NCBI RefSeq assembly: GCF_006912135.1
Contig: NZ_VIRS01000011.1
Coordinates: forward strand, 62,001 to 126,000
Source: Cryptosporangium phraense
GTDB taxonomy: Bacteria; Actinomycetota; Actinomycetes; Mycobacteriales; Cryptosporangiaceae
Reading direction: 5' to 3'
Length of the DNA: 64,000 nucleotides
Position 1 is the stretch's first letter. Each line of letters opens with the position of its first letter. The notes under the pieces were generated by a model. It had not been told where the DNA came from. It saw only the letters and a list, made by a program, of their open reading frames with translations, and did no database searches. This document shows, one piece after another, positions 19,165 to 27,452 of this stretch. The position numbers were made by a program, and so were the translations under genes.

Positions 19165-20304
19165 ATGTCGACCGCCTACGACCCAGGGCCGCCGGGGCAG
19201 CGCCTCGCCCAGCGGCTCCGGCAATTGCGCCGGTCGGGGCTGAGCAGGTCGATCACCCAGGAGAGGCTCGGTCAGCTACTCGGCGGCGAGGAGCCGCTGA
19301 GCGCGCCGCTGATCTCGTCCTGGGAGCGCGCGGTCAACCCGGTCGTCCCGCCGCCCGGGCGCATCCGGGCCTACGCCCGGTTGTTCGCCTCCGAGCGATC
19401 GCTGGTGCATGGCCTGCAGAACGAAGACGAACTCACTCCGGACGAGCGCGAGCGCCTCGTCGATCTGGAGCGGGAGTTGCTCCGCCTGCGGCAGGAGGCG
19501 GCCTCGACGGGCGATGCCGGGTCGGCCGCGCGGAGCGGGCTCATCTACGAGGAACCAGTCGCGAGAAAGCTGGGGTCGGGCACCTGGCGGTTCGACGACG
19601 AGCGGCCGGTCGTTCTCATCTCGAGCGAGCTACCGGTTGCCGATCGGCCCGACTATGCCGACGAGTCCAGCGCGGACTACGTCGAGCTGTACCGCTACGC
19701 CGACCTCGACGCGATGTTCGAGCTGCACGGCCACCTCCGCGCCACCAACCCGGAGAACACCCGCATCCGGGTGCGTTCACCGAACCGGCTCACTTCGGAC
19801 GACTTCGCGAGCCATCTGGTGCTGCTGGGCGGTGTCGACCTGAACCCGGTCACCCGGGACCTGCTGCGCCGGCTCGACCTTCCGATCCGGCAGGTGTCGG
19901 CCGACGTCCGCGCGGAGGGCGCCTACTTCGAGGTGCTCGACGACGGTGAACAGCGACGGTTCGCGCCGATCGTTTCGCTCGACGGCGAGTCCGAGGAACT
20001 CCGCGAAGACGTCGCGATGTTCTACCGGGGGCCGAGTCCACTCAACCGTCGCCGCACCGTGACGATCTGCAATGCGATGTACGGGCGCGGCACGCTGGGC
20101 GCCGTACGCGCGCTGACCGATGCCTGGTTCCGGGACCGCAACGAGCAGTACCTGACCGAGGCGTTCGGGAATGCCGACGAGTTCTTGCTGCTCGTGCGCG
20201 TGCCGGTGTTCGCCGGCAACACGGTTACACCAGACTGGACGCTGCCGGACACCCGACTGTTCGAGTGGTCCCGTAGCGCCGACCCCGAGGAATCTGATCT
20301 GTGA
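19165..20304 (+). CDS. HTH (XRE-like) protein with an actinobacterial C-terminal domain of unknown function, 379 aa
   Basis: Residues about 8-72 form an XRE-like helix-turn-helix (GQRLAQRLRQLRRSG, ITQERLGQLL, APLISSWERAV). The following about 270 residues are a conserved-looking globular domain with DYVELYRYADLDAMFELHGHLR, FASHLVLLGGVDLNPVTRDLL and RTVTICNAMYGRGTLGAVRAL, which I recall from unnamed actinobacterial regulators but cannot assign a ligand; GGVDLN and the following segments could form a nucleotide- or sugar-nucleotide-binding fold (inference). The ATG at 19165 follows AAGGAA by 9 nt; a GTG at 19147 is also in frame. It is coupled to the glycosyltransferase by GTGA. Confidence 0.75.
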   Translation: MSTAYDPGPPGQRLAQRLRQLRRSGLSRSITQERLGQLLGGEEPLSAPLISSWERAVNPVVPPPGRIRAYARLFASERSLVHGLQNEDELTPDERERLVDLERELLRLRQEAASTGDAGSAARSGLIYEEPVARKLGSGTWRFDDERPVVLISSELPVADRPDYADESSADYVELYRYADLDAMFELHGHLRATNPENTRIRVRSPNRLTSDDFASHLVLLGGVDLNPVTRDLLRRLDLPIRQVSADVRAEGAYFEVLDDGEQRRFAPIVSLDGESEELREDVAMFYRGPSPLNRRRTVTICNAMYGRGTLGAVRALTDAWFRDRNEQYLTEAFGNADEFLLLVRVPVFAGNTVTPDWTLPDTRLFEWSRSADPEESDL

Positions 20305-21605
20305 CCATGTCATTGGCCGACCGCCGGACCTCGAACAACCATCACGGCTCGCACCGCGACCTACTGCGGCCGGTCCCGGTGTCGGCGCGGGCACACGCGC
20401 GGGTCGACATGATCGCGGTACCGACGAGCCGTCCGGTCTCGTACCTGGCCCAGGCGGTTCACCTTGCCGAGCAGCTCGATTGCGTGCTGCTCGTCCTGGC
20501 CAGCGGGAAGTCGTCGGTGGCCGAGATCGAGCGCCGCTACGGCGACCGACTCGACGGTCGGCTGATCGCCGTCGAGGTCCCGCCGGGCTTCGCCCGCTAC
20601 ACCGAGATGTTCCGGTTCGAGACCGACGAGATCGCGGCAGGCGCCTGTACCCGTCCGAGCGACATCAGCGTCAAGCGCAACGTCGCGCTGATGATCGCTC
20701 GCGCTCTCGGCGTCCACCGGCTGTTCTTTCTCGACGACGACATCGTCGTTCCGGACCACGTCGACGTTTACCGGGCCGCGAGCGCGGTCGGGAAGCAGCA
20801 CTGGGCGGTCGGGTTCTCCATCGAGGGGTATCCCGACAACTCGGTGGTCTGTCACGCCCACCGGGAGAGCGGGGGGCTCCAGGACGCGTTCGTCGGCGCC
20901 GGTGCGTTGATGGCCAGCCCTCAGCGCGCGGACGGATTCTTTCCCAACATCTACAACGAAGACTGGTTCTACCTGCTGAAATGTGCCGCGGATCGAGCGG
21001 TGGCCACGACGGGGAAAGCGATCCAGCGCCCGTACGACCCGTTCGGAACACCCAGCCGCGCTCGCCGTGAGGAGTTCGGCGATCTGCTCGCCGAGAGCCT
21101 GTTCTGGCTGCTCGATCTGGGTGGCTCGGTCACCGACGCCGGCCCGGAGTTCTGGCGGCAAGCAATTGAGAGGCGTCGGCTTTTCATCGAGGAGGTGCGA
21201 GCGGCCGTCGAACAGATGGCTGCGCCCTCGTCGCAATGGCGCATCGAGGCGTCCCTCGACGCGGCCGTGGACGCGCACCGCGAGTTCACTCCGCGCGTCT
21301 GCAGTTGGTACCTCGAGGCGTGGATGCGTGACCGCCTGCGGTGGGCCGATCGGATCGAGAGCTGGCGCCCCGGACGCACGCTGGGGGCCGTCGTCCGCAG
21401 CCTCGGGCTGGAATTGGGCGGGTCGGCGGAGTCGACGCTGACCTTCAAGGCGCACCGGCCCGTCCGCACCGGCCTGATGCCGGCGCCGCTGGCCGATCTC
21501 TCCGGGCAGCCGCTGTTCGGGTTGGCCAGCCCCGGGACGATGCCGGCCAGCGTCGACAGTGCGATCGCGGTCGGTCGCGTCAGCCGGTTCCGCGACGCAG
21601 GGTGA
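20301..21605 (+). CDS. GT-A type glycosyltransferase-like protein, 434 aa
   Basis: A cytoplasmic family 2-like nucleotide-sugar transferase. A Rossmann-like start at about residue 36 (VDMIAVPTSRP), then SVKRNVALMIARALG and the metal-binding LFFLDDDIVVPDH with the acidic triplet at residues 145-147, followed by VGAGALMAS and NEDWFYLLKC, where GT-A enzymes hold the acceptor site. The C-terminal 150 residues are helical. No signal peptide or membrane span. The GTG at 20301 overlaps the stop of the HTH gene by 4 bp; an ATG at 20307 is an alternative. Acceptor unknown. Confidence 0.75.
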   Translation: MTMSLADRRTSNNHHGSHRDLLRPVPVSARAHARVDMIAVPTSRPVSYLAQAVHLAEQLDCVLLVLASGKSSVAEIERRYGDRLDGRLIAVEVPPGFARYTEMFRFETDEIAAGACTRPSDISVKRNVALMIARALGVHRLFFLDDDIVVPDHVDVYRAASAVGKQHWAVGFSIEGYPDNSVVCHAHRESGGLQDAFVGAGALMASPQRADGFFPNIYNEDWFYLLKCAADRAVATTGKAIQRPYDPFGTPSRARREEFGDLLAESLFWLLDLGGSVTDAGPEFWRQAIERRRLFIEEVRAAVEQMAAPSSQWRIEASLDAAVDAHREFTPRVCSWYLEAWMRDRLRWADRIESWRPGRTLGAVVRSLGLELGGSAESTLTFKAHRPVRTGLMPAPLADLSGQPLFGLASPGTMPASVDSAIAVGRVSRFRDAG

Positions 21606-21808
21606 GCGCATCGTAAGTGCGTCGATTCGCCGACGGGGGAGTGCCCAGGTCAGGTCGGTGGTGTGGAAAGTGACACAGGGGAATCAGAGGGAAACGCTGC
21701 TGAACCATTCGCGGTGGTGAACCGTGTTGCTCGTATCGCCCCCGATGCTGTGATACCGAACTAAACGGACTCACGGCGTTGGTCGCACGTCGACACCGAG
21801 GAGCATGG
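21606..21808. other. 203-bp intergenic region before the secreted protease
   Basis: No gene supported. GAGGAG lies 6 nt before the protease ATG at 21809. No strong hairpin was seen after the glycosyltransferase stop. Confidence 0.4.
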
Positions 21809-23050
21809 ATGCCTACTCCGCGCCACCGCCGCGCACCGAGCGCGCGCCGACGGACCGTCACCCTCTCGTCCGTCTTAGCCGGAGCCGTCGCCGCCGCGCT
21901 GACCGCGTTCCTGGTGACCGCACCGAACGCGGGCGCGTCCGATCGAGCGCAGCCGCAGGCGGAGACCGCGGCCGACACCGGACCGTCGGCGTACGCGCCG
22001 GCGATCAGGCAGAAGGCGATCCAGGCGATCGCCGAGGATCTCGGCATCAGCCGGACGCAGGCCGAGGCGCGCCTCGCGCAGCTCGACAGCCGCACCCGCA
22101 CCGCCGCCGTCGTGCAGAGCACGCTCGGCGCCCGCACCGCGGGCACCTGGATCAGCAAGAGCGACGGCGCGCTGATGGTGGGCGTCACCGACCAGCAGAC
22201 GGCCGACGCGGTCGCGGCTGCCGGGGGGACGCCGAAGATGGTCCGGCGGAGCATGGGCGACCTGCGGAAGGTCCAGTCGCAGCTCGACGCGACCAGCTCG
22301 ATCCCGGGCACCAGCTGGGCGATCGACCCGGCCAGCAACAGCGTGACCGTGCAGGTCTCGGACAGCGCGGCCGCCGACCCGCGGGCCGACGCCTGGCTGC
22401 GGAAGCTCGACGGTTACGGCGACTCGGTCCGGGTCCAGCGCACCGGCGCGGAGTACACCACGCAGGCGTTCTTCGGCGGGCAGGCGATCCTGAACGCGCA
22501 GGGCAGCGGCCGGTGTTCGTCGGCGTTCAACGCGACCGACGGTCAGAGCGCGTTCGTGATCACGGCCGGGCACTGCACCGATGCGGTCCAGTCCTGGACC
22601 GACGGCCAAGGTGAGTTCATCGGTCAGTCCGACGTCGTCGAGTTCCCCGGCAACGACTTCGGCACGATCGCCGTCGACGACCCGGCTTCGCTCGACCCGC
22701 AGCCCGCGGTCGTCAACCAGAACCAGGCCCAGCCGATCACCGGCGACGAGCTGGTTCCGGTCGGCTCCACGGTCTGCAAGACCGGCTCGACGACCGGTAC
22801 GACGTGCGGCGCGGTGCAGGCCTACGACACGACGGTCGTGTACCCCGAGGGCCAGGTCCGCGGCCTGACCCAGACCGACGTCTGCACGCAGCCGGGCGAC
22901 AGCGGCGGCTCGCTGTTCGCCGGCGACCAGGCGCAGGGGTTGGTGTCGGGCGGCACGAACGGCGCGTGCGAGACGCCCGGCTTCACGTCGTTCTTCCAGC
23001 CCATCGACGAGGTCCTCGAAGCCACGGGCCTCCAGCTCCTGACCCAGTAG
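21809..23050 (+). CDS. secreted streptogrisin-like serine protease precursor (S1 family), 413 aa
   Basis: An Arg-rich N terminus and hydrophobic stretch at about residues 18-38 make an export signal. A propeptide with two repeats typical of alpha-lytic/streptogrisin precursors runs to about residue 215 (SRTQAEARLAQLD, MVRRSMGDLRKV). The mature chymotrypsin-fold enzyme holds H255 in ITAGHCT, D283 in GNDFGTI and S365 in QPGDSGGS, with cysteines placed for disulfides. Start ATG 21809 after GAGGAG at 6 nt; a nearby ATG at 21805 is out of frame. It likely degrades extracellular protein. Confidence 0.92.
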   Translation: MPTPRHRRAPSARRRTVTLSSVLAGAVAAALTAFLVTAPNAGASDRAQPQAETAADTGPSAYAPAIRQKAIQAIAEDLGISRTQAEARLAQLDSRTRTAAVVQSTLGARTAGTWISKSDGALMVGVTDQQTADAVAAAGGTPKMVRRSMGDLRKVQSQLDATSSIPGTSWAIDPASNSVTVQVSDSAAADPRADAWLRKLDGYGDSVRVQRTGAEYTTQAFFGGQAILNAQGSGRCSSAFNATDGQSAFVITAGHCTDAVQSWTDGQGEFIGQSDVVEFPGNDFGTIAVDDPASLDPQPAVVNQNQAQPITGDELVPVGSTVCKTGSTTGTTCGAVQAYDTTVVYPEGQVRGLTQTDVCTQPGDSGGSLFAGDQAQGLVSGGTNGACETPGFTSFFQPIDEVLEATGLQLLTQ

Positions 23051-23051
23051 G

Positions 23052-24281
23052 TCACTCCGAACGACGGGCGGTCCGCACGGAAGCGGGCCGCCCGTCGTCC
23101 TCCCGGTCGACGAAACGGCGGGCGCCGGCCAGTAGTCCGAACGCCATCTGCGGCACGGCCAGAACCAGTAGCAGCCCGATCGGCGCCGACCACGAGTGCG
23201 TCACGTCGTGCACGGCGCCCACCAGCAGTGGCCCCGCCGCGGCCAGCAGGTATCCCACCGTCTGGGCCTGCGCCGACAACCGCGCGGTCGTCGCCGTCGT
23301 GCGCGTCCGCAGCGCGAACAGCAGCAGCGCCACGCCGAACGAGCCGCCCTGCCCGATTCCGACGATCACCACCCACAGGTACGGCGCGCCGGTCGGCGCC
23401 ACCAGGATCCCGGCCAGCCCGAGTCCCGTCACCACCGTGCAGGCCAGCGTGTACCACCGCTGGTCGGCCGATCTGGCGGCGAACGTCGGCAGGACCAGCG
23501 ACACCGGAATCTGCACGAACGCCGAGATCGACAGCAACAGACCCGCGGTCGCCGGGTCGTAACCGGCGTCCCGGTAGATCGACGGTAGCCACGACAGGAT
23601 GCTGTAGAACGACAGCGACTGGAGCCCGAAGTACAGCGTGATCTGCCAGGCCAGGGGCTCGCGTAGGAGGGACGCGCCCGCCCGTGGCGGTGGTGCGTCC
23701 GGCCAGCGACGCCGGCCAGGCACCCAGACCAACGCCGTCCAGACTACGAACGCCACCAGGGCCGGCAGCGCCCAGAAGCCCAGGCCTCCTCGCCAGCCCG
23801 CGTCGGTCGCGTTCGAGAGCGGCACGGTCACCCCCGCGGCCACGGCCGCGAAACCCGACAGCGCCATCGTGTAGACGCCGGTCATCTGGCCCGCGTGGTC
23901 CGGGAAGTCCCGCTTGATCAGCGCCGGGATCAGCACGTTCGAGACCGCGATCGCGCCCGCGGCGAGGAGCGTCCCGCCGAACAGCGCGGTCCGTCCGTCG
24001 GTGACCCGCAGCGCGAGCGTGACCGCGATGACCGCCATCGCTATCGCGATGACGCGCTCGCTGCCCCAGCGCCGGGAGAGCGCCGGCGCGGCCGCGGCCA
24101 TCACGCCCAGGAACACGACCGGCAGCGCGGTCAGGACCGACGCTCCGGCCCCGGACAGGCCGAGGTCCGTGCGGATGTCCGACAGCACCGGTCCGACGCT
24201 GGCCAGCGCCGGCCGGAGGTTCGCCGCCACCAGAGCGATGGCAGCGCCCAGCACGAGCGTCCGCCGGCGGTCCGTGTTCAT
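23052..24281 (-). CDS. MFS transporter, CynX/NimT-like, 409 aa
   Basis: Twelve-span major facilitator of the cyanate/nitroimidazole (CynX/NimT) group: ALVAANLRPALASVGPVLSDI in the first span, then VLTALPVVFLGVM, and FGLQSLSFYSILSWLPSIYRD at the start of the second half. Start chosen at the second of two ATGs (24281) because TAACGT lies 7 nt before it and no Shine-Dalgarno exists; ATG 24284 is the alternative. The stop is one base from the stop of the convergent protease gene, and a hairpin inside its last codons can terminate both. Substrate unknown. Confidence 0.88.
   Translation of the reverse strand: MNTDRRRTLVLGAAIALVAANLRPALASVGPVLSDIRTDLGLSGAGASVLTALPVVFLGVMAAAAPALSRRWGSERVIAIAMAVIAVTLALRVTDGRTALFGGTLLAAGAIAVSNVLIPALIKRDFPDHAGQMTGVYTMALSGFAAVAAGVTVPLSNATDAGWRGGLGFWALPALVAFVVWTALVWVPGRRRWPDAPPPRAGASLLREPLAWQITLYFGLQSLSFYSILSWLPSIYRDAGYDPATAGLLLSISAFVQIPVSLVLPTFAARSADQRWYTLACTVVTGLGLAGILVAPTGAPYLWVVIVGIGQGGSFGVALLLFALRTRTTATTARLSAQAQTVGYLLAAAGPLLVGAVHDVTHSWSAPIGLLLVLAVPQMAFGLLAGARRFVDREDDGRPASVRTARRSE
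23063..23096. terminator. 14-bp hairpin between convergent protease and MFS genes
   Basis: Arms 23063-23076 and 23083-23096 pair with one T-G wobble and a 6-nt loop. It lies in the last codons of the MFS gene, 12 nt after the protease stop. Confidence 0.7.
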
Positions 24282-24288
24282 CATTCCG

Positions 24289-24294
24289 ACGTTA
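24289..24294 (-). promoter_or_regulatory. -10 hexamer TAACGT, probable leaderless promoter of the MFS gene
   Basis: TAACGT on the minus strand ends 7 nt before the ATG at 24281. It overlaps the end of azlD. Confidence 0.45.
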
Positions 24295-24600
24295 GGGGAC
24301 GCCCAGCAGGCGCAGCCCGGCGGCGGTCACTGCGGCCGCGATCACGACGACGACGAACGGGGCCTTGCGCCAGGCCAGGACCCCGCCGACGAGCACTCCG
24401 GCCGGGCGGGCGACACCGGCGGACCCGTCGCCCTCGAGCGTCGCCGAGGTCGCGACCAAGGCCACCAGCAGGACGACCGCGAGCTGGGTCATCAGCGCCT
24501 CGACGCGCGGGGAGAGCGTGACGCGGTCGCGGAGGAGCGGGCCGGCGATCCGGTAGGCGTAGGTGCCGATCCCGAGCACGAAGACGGCGAGGATGGTCAT
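24292..24600 (-). CDS. azlD: AzlD-family branched-chain amino acid exporter subunit, 102 aa
   Basis: Small hydrophobic protein with about four spans (MTILAVFVLGIGTYAYRIAG at the start, VVLLVALVATSAT in the middle), the size of AzlD/BrnE. With AzlC it forms a two-component exporter of branched-chain amino acids such as the BrnFE system. The ATG at 24600 overlaps the azlC stop by 4 bp. Confidence 0.9.
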   Translation of the reverse strand: MTILAVFVLGIGTYAYRIAGPLLRDRVTLSPRVEALMTQLAVVLLVALVATSATLEGDGSAGVARPAGVLVGGVLAWRKAPFVVVVIAAAVTAAGLRLLGVP

Positions 24601-25385
24601 CGGCTCCCTCCCGCTGCGGTGTTCAGTTCCGGCTTCTGCGCCGGGCGGCTCTTCCGGACGAGCGCGACGACCGCTACGCCCACCAGCGCGAGCAGCACCG
24701 GGGCGCCGGCCGGGAGCAGCGGGGTCGTCGCGAGGGCCACGACGACGCCGATCAGCGCCGCCCAGCGGGTGGCGGTGTCGTTCAGCGACGGCAGCACCAG
24801 CGCCAGCAGCACGGCCGGGAACGCGGCGTCGAGGCCGAGCGCGTCGGTGTCCCGGATGACCGTGCCGGCCAGCCCGCCCAGCACCACCGAGACGTTCCAG
24901 GCCACGAACAGCGTGACGCCGCTGGCCCAGAAGGCGGCGCGGCGACGGGTCGGGTCGGTCTGGGCCAGCGTGAACGCGGTCGCCTCGTCGGTGAGGAGAT
25001 GCGAGCCGGCCAGGCGACGCAGCCGATCGCGCGTCGTGTGGGCTTCCGGTGGGTCGCCGCCTTGGACCGTCCTGCGGTGGTTCGCCGGGCGTCGTAGGTC
25101 GAAAACATCGGCCACCGCGAAGCCGAAGGGGAGGTGGCGGGCGTTGACCAGCAGACCGGCCGCGACCGCGGCGAACGGGTTGCCGCCGGCGGCGAGCAAG
25201 CCGATGAAGAGGAACTGCGCGGCGCCGGCGAAGACGACGACGGAGAGCAGCATCGGGAGCCAGAGCGGAAAGCCGGCGCTGACCGCGATCGCGCCGAAGG
25301 ACGCGCCGACGAGGGCATCGGCGAGGCAGACGAGCGCGATGCTGCGGGTCAGTTCGGGGCCGAGTGTTCGGTAGATCGAACGCAT
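24597..25385 (-). CDS. azlC: AzlC-family branched-chain amino acid permease, 262 aa
   Basis: Large subunit of the AzlCD exporter. Family features are LVGASFGAIAVSAGFPLW, AGAAQFLFIGLLAAGG, NARHLPFG and LLTDEATAF. It is longer than the usual about 230 residues because of a hydrophilic stretch after FAVADVF (about residues 95-118, with NHRRTVQGGDPPEAH) that would extend one cytoplasmic loop. ATG 25385 has no clear ribosome site. The divergent XRE-cupin gene, 54 bp away, is the likely regulator. Confidence 0.9.
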   Translation of the reverse strand: MRSIYRTLGPELTRSIALVCLADALVGASFGAIAVSAGFPLWLPMLLSVVVFAGAAQFLFIGLLAAGGNPFAAVAAGLLVNARHLPFGFAVADVFDLRRPANHRRTVQGGDPPEAHTTRDRLRRLAGSHLLTDEATAFTLAQTDPTRRRAAFWASGVTLFVAWNVSVVLGGLAGTVIRDTDALGLDAAFPAVLLALVLPSLNDTATRWAALIGVVVALATTPLLPAGAPVLLALVGVAVVALVRKSRPAQKPELNTAAGGSR

Positions 25386-25398
25386 AGCAAGATACGAT

Positions 25399-25451
25399 GA
25401 ACGCGTTGGTGTCGTTCGTCAAGGCGAACGGTCGGACCGGTGGAGCGAACG
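25399..25451. promoter_or_regulatory. GAACG/CGTTC operator-like repeats between azlC and the XRE-cupin gene
   Basis: GAACG at 25399, CGTTCG at 25413-25418, CGAACG at 25425-25430 and CGAACG near 25446 form alternating inverted repeats in the 54-bp divergent intergenic gap and the first codons of the regulator. Placement suits autoregulation and control of azlCD. Confidence 0.4.
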
Positions 25452-26021
25452 TTGACCGATAATCCTCGGCGGGGTGGCGCCCCGCTGGACGTGATCGCGG
25501 CCTCGCTGCGGCGCGAGCGGGCGCGGGCGCGGCTGTCGCTGAGCGAGGTCGCGAAGCAGGCGGGCATCGCGAAGTCGACGCTCTCGCAGCTCGAGTCGGG
25601 CACCGGAAATCCCAGCGTGGAGACGTTGTGGGCGCTCAGCGTGACGCTCGACGTGCCGTTCTCGCGCCTGGTCGAGCCGGCGCTGCCGAAGGTGCAGGTG
25701 ATCCGGTCGGACGAGGGCCCGACGTTCGCCTCCGAGCACGCCGAGTACGTCGCGACGCTGCTCGCGTCCTGCCCGCCGAACGCCCGGCGCGACGTGTACC
25801 GGATCTCGGCCGAGCCGGGGCGCGCCCGCGAGTCGGACCCGCACCTGCCCGGCACGGTGGAACACGTGATCCTCTGCACCGGGCGGGCGCTGATCGGGTT
25901 GACCGACGAGCCGGTCGAGCTCGGCCCGGGTGACTACGTGAAGTACCCGGGCGACCTCCCGCACGTGTTCGAGGCGCTGGAGGCGGAGACGCGCGCGGTC
26001 CTGCTGTCCGAGAACGTATGA
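25440..26021 (+). CDS. XRE-family regulator with C-terminal cupin, 193 aa
   Basis: HTH at about residues 17-72 (LRRERARARLSLSEVAKQAG, KSTLSQLESG) followed by a cupin ligand domain at about 105-190 (GDYVKYPGDLPHVFEA). This architecture commonly controls small-molecule transport or metabolism genes. Divergent from azlCD and overlapping the TSUP permease by 4 bp, so it probably controls both. The GTG at 25440 is the listed start, but a TTG at 25452 has GGAG 6 nt upstream and could be the true one. Confidence 0.88.
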   Translation: MERTLTDNPRRGGAPLDVIAASLRRERARARLSLSEVAKQAGIAKSTLSQLESGTGNPSVETLWALSVTLDVPFSRLVEPALPKVQVIRSDEGPTFASEHAEYVATLLASCPPNARRDVYRISAEPGRARESDPHLPGTVEHVILCTGRALIGLTDEPVELGPGDYVKYPGDLPHVFEALEAETRAVLLSENV

Positions 26022-26752
26022 CGTTTCTGCTGCTCGTGGTCGCGGGCTTCGCGGCCGGCCTGACCGGCACGATCGCCGGTCTGGCGTCGCTGGTGAGCTA
26101 CCCGGCGCTGCTGGCGATCGGGCTGCCGCCGGTGTCGGCCAACGTGACGAACACGGTCGCGTTGCTGTTCAACAGCTTCGGGGCGGTGCTCGGATCGCGG
26201 CCGGAGCTGACGGGGCACTGGCGTCGGGCGCTGCAGCTGGCGTCGGTCAGCGTGCTCGGCGGGGCGGTCGGCGGCGCGCTGCTGCTGTGGACGCCGTCGG
26301 ACGCGTTCGAGAAGATCGTGCCGATCCTGATCGGTGGCGCGTCGATCGCGATTCTGGCCCGGCGGCCGGCCGAGGCGCGTTCGTTGGAGCAGCGCCCGGG
26401 ATGGCCGACGTTGCTGGCGATCTTCCTGATCGGAATCTACGGCGGCTATTTCGGCGCCGCGGCCGGGGTGCTGATGCTCGCGGTCCTGCTCGCGATCGGT
26501 ACTGGAACGCTGGCTCGCGCCGGCGCCTACCGCAATCTGGTGCTCGGCGCGGCGAACGGGATCGCCGCCGTCGGCTTCGCGTTGTTCGGTCCGGTGGTGT
26601 GGTCCGCTGCGCTTCCGCTCGCGTTGGGTTTCTTCGTCGGCGGCCGGCTCGGGCCCGTCGTGGTTCGCCATTCCCCGGCGGACGCTCTGCGAGTGGTCAT
26701 CGCGCTGGCCGGCGTCGGTCTGGCGGTCTATTTGGCGGTGGACGCCTATTGA
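26018..26752 (+). CDS. TSUP-family (TauE/SafE) anion permease, 244 aa
   Basis: Integral membrane permease of the sulfite exporter TauE/SafE family. The two half repeats are visible as GFAAGLTGTIAGLASLVSYPALLAIGL-type (residues about 9-35) and YGGYFGAAAGVLMLAVL (about 138-156). About eight spans. The ATG at 26018 overlaps the regulator stop by 4 bp. Family substrates are sulfite, sulfoacetate and other sulfur or organic anions; the specific one is not evident. Its end overlaps the convergent small membrane gene by 7 bp. Confidence 0.88.
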   Translation: MTFLLLVVAGFAAGLTGTIAGLASLVSYPALLAIGLPPVSANVTNTVALLFNSFGAVLGSRPELTGHWRRALQLASVSVLGGAVGGALLLWTPSDAFEKIVPILIGGASIAILARRPAEARSLEQRPGWPTLLAIFLIGIYGGYFGAAAGVLMLAVLLAIGTGTLARAGAYRNLVLGAANGIAAVGFALFGPVVWSAALPLALGFFVGGRLGPVVVRHSPADALRVVIALAGVGLAVYLAVDAY

Positions 26753-27246
26753 GCGACGCGTCGTCGGCTGCCGAGTTTCCACGCGCCGAGAATGATTATC
26801 GCGTGACCGGTGATCAGCAGTGGAACCGTCGATTCGTTGGTGCTTTCCAGCACTGAATAGAGATACGTTCCGACGACGATCGACGGCGCGGCCGAGGCCA
26901 GGAGGGCCGCGTAGCGCAGGGGGCCCTGGCCGTACTGGGCGACCGCGGCGAGGGCGATCCAGACGCCGATCAGCGAGGTGTAGAGGTTGTCGGTGAGGGC
27001 CGAGAGCGCCAGGCTCTGGCCTACGACCAGCCAGAACACGGTGAGCGGGAAGTGCCGCCGGACCGCCAGGAACGTGAAACCGAGCGCGCCCAGGGCCAGC
27101 GCGGCCAGGCTCGTGCGGTCGAATTCGCCGGCCTTCTGCAGGATGTACGGGTCGACCATCGTCAGGACGTCGACGAGGAACCCGGCCGGGAGAACGATGA
27201 GATCTTTTCCGGTTTGCCGGGCGGCGGCTTTTTCCAGGGTGCTCAT
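26746..27246 (-). CDS. hypothetical membrane protein, 166 aa
   Basis: About five hydrophobic spans (for example ALALGALGFTFLAV, VFWLVVGQSLALSAL, LLITGHAIIILGAW) with a basic C-terminal tail GSRRRVAQ. The start ATG 27246 (MSTLEKAAARQ) lies after AAGG and overlaps the stop of the small secreted protein by 4 bp. It belongs to a four-gene minus-strand group under a PadR regulator. No family recognised. Confidence 0.65.
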   Translation of the reverse strand: MSTLEKAAARQTGKDLIVLPAGFLVDVLTMVDPYILQKAGEFDRTSLAALALGALGFTFLAVRRHFPLTVFWLVVGQSLALSALTDNLYTSLIGVWIALAAVAQYGQGPLRYAALLASAAPSIVVGTYLYSVLESTNESTVPLLITGHAIIILGAWKLGSRRRVAQ

Positions 27247-27443
27247 GGAGCCTTCTGGATGAATTGAGCGCGTTTCTCGACCAGCGTGCGGTCGGTCTTG
27301 AAGAAGGGACGGCAAATGAGACCGGGGCAGAACTGGGCCTGGGTGGAAATCGTGCGGTGAGGAACTTCGGCGGCGGCCGGGGTAGCGAAAGTGAGGCCGG
27401 CCGCGACCGGGACCAGCAGCGCGATCGAGAATTTGGCGAACAT
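27243..27443 (-). CDS. small exported protein, 66 aa, unknown
   Basis: A signal peptide (MFAKFSIALLVPVAAGLTFATPAAA, cleavage about residue 25) precedes a short mature part of about 41 residues with two cysteines in FCPGLICRPFF and a basic end. AGGAGG lies 6 nt before the ATG at 27443, a strong ribosome site. Coupled to the next membrane gene by ATGA. Possibly a small cell-surface or secreted factor; no homology recognised. Confidence 0.65.
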   Translation of the reverse strand: MFAKFSIALLVPVAAGLTFATPAAAEVPHRTISTQAQFCPGLICRPFFKTDRTLVEKRAQFIQKAP

Positions 27444-27452
27444 GGGTGCCTC

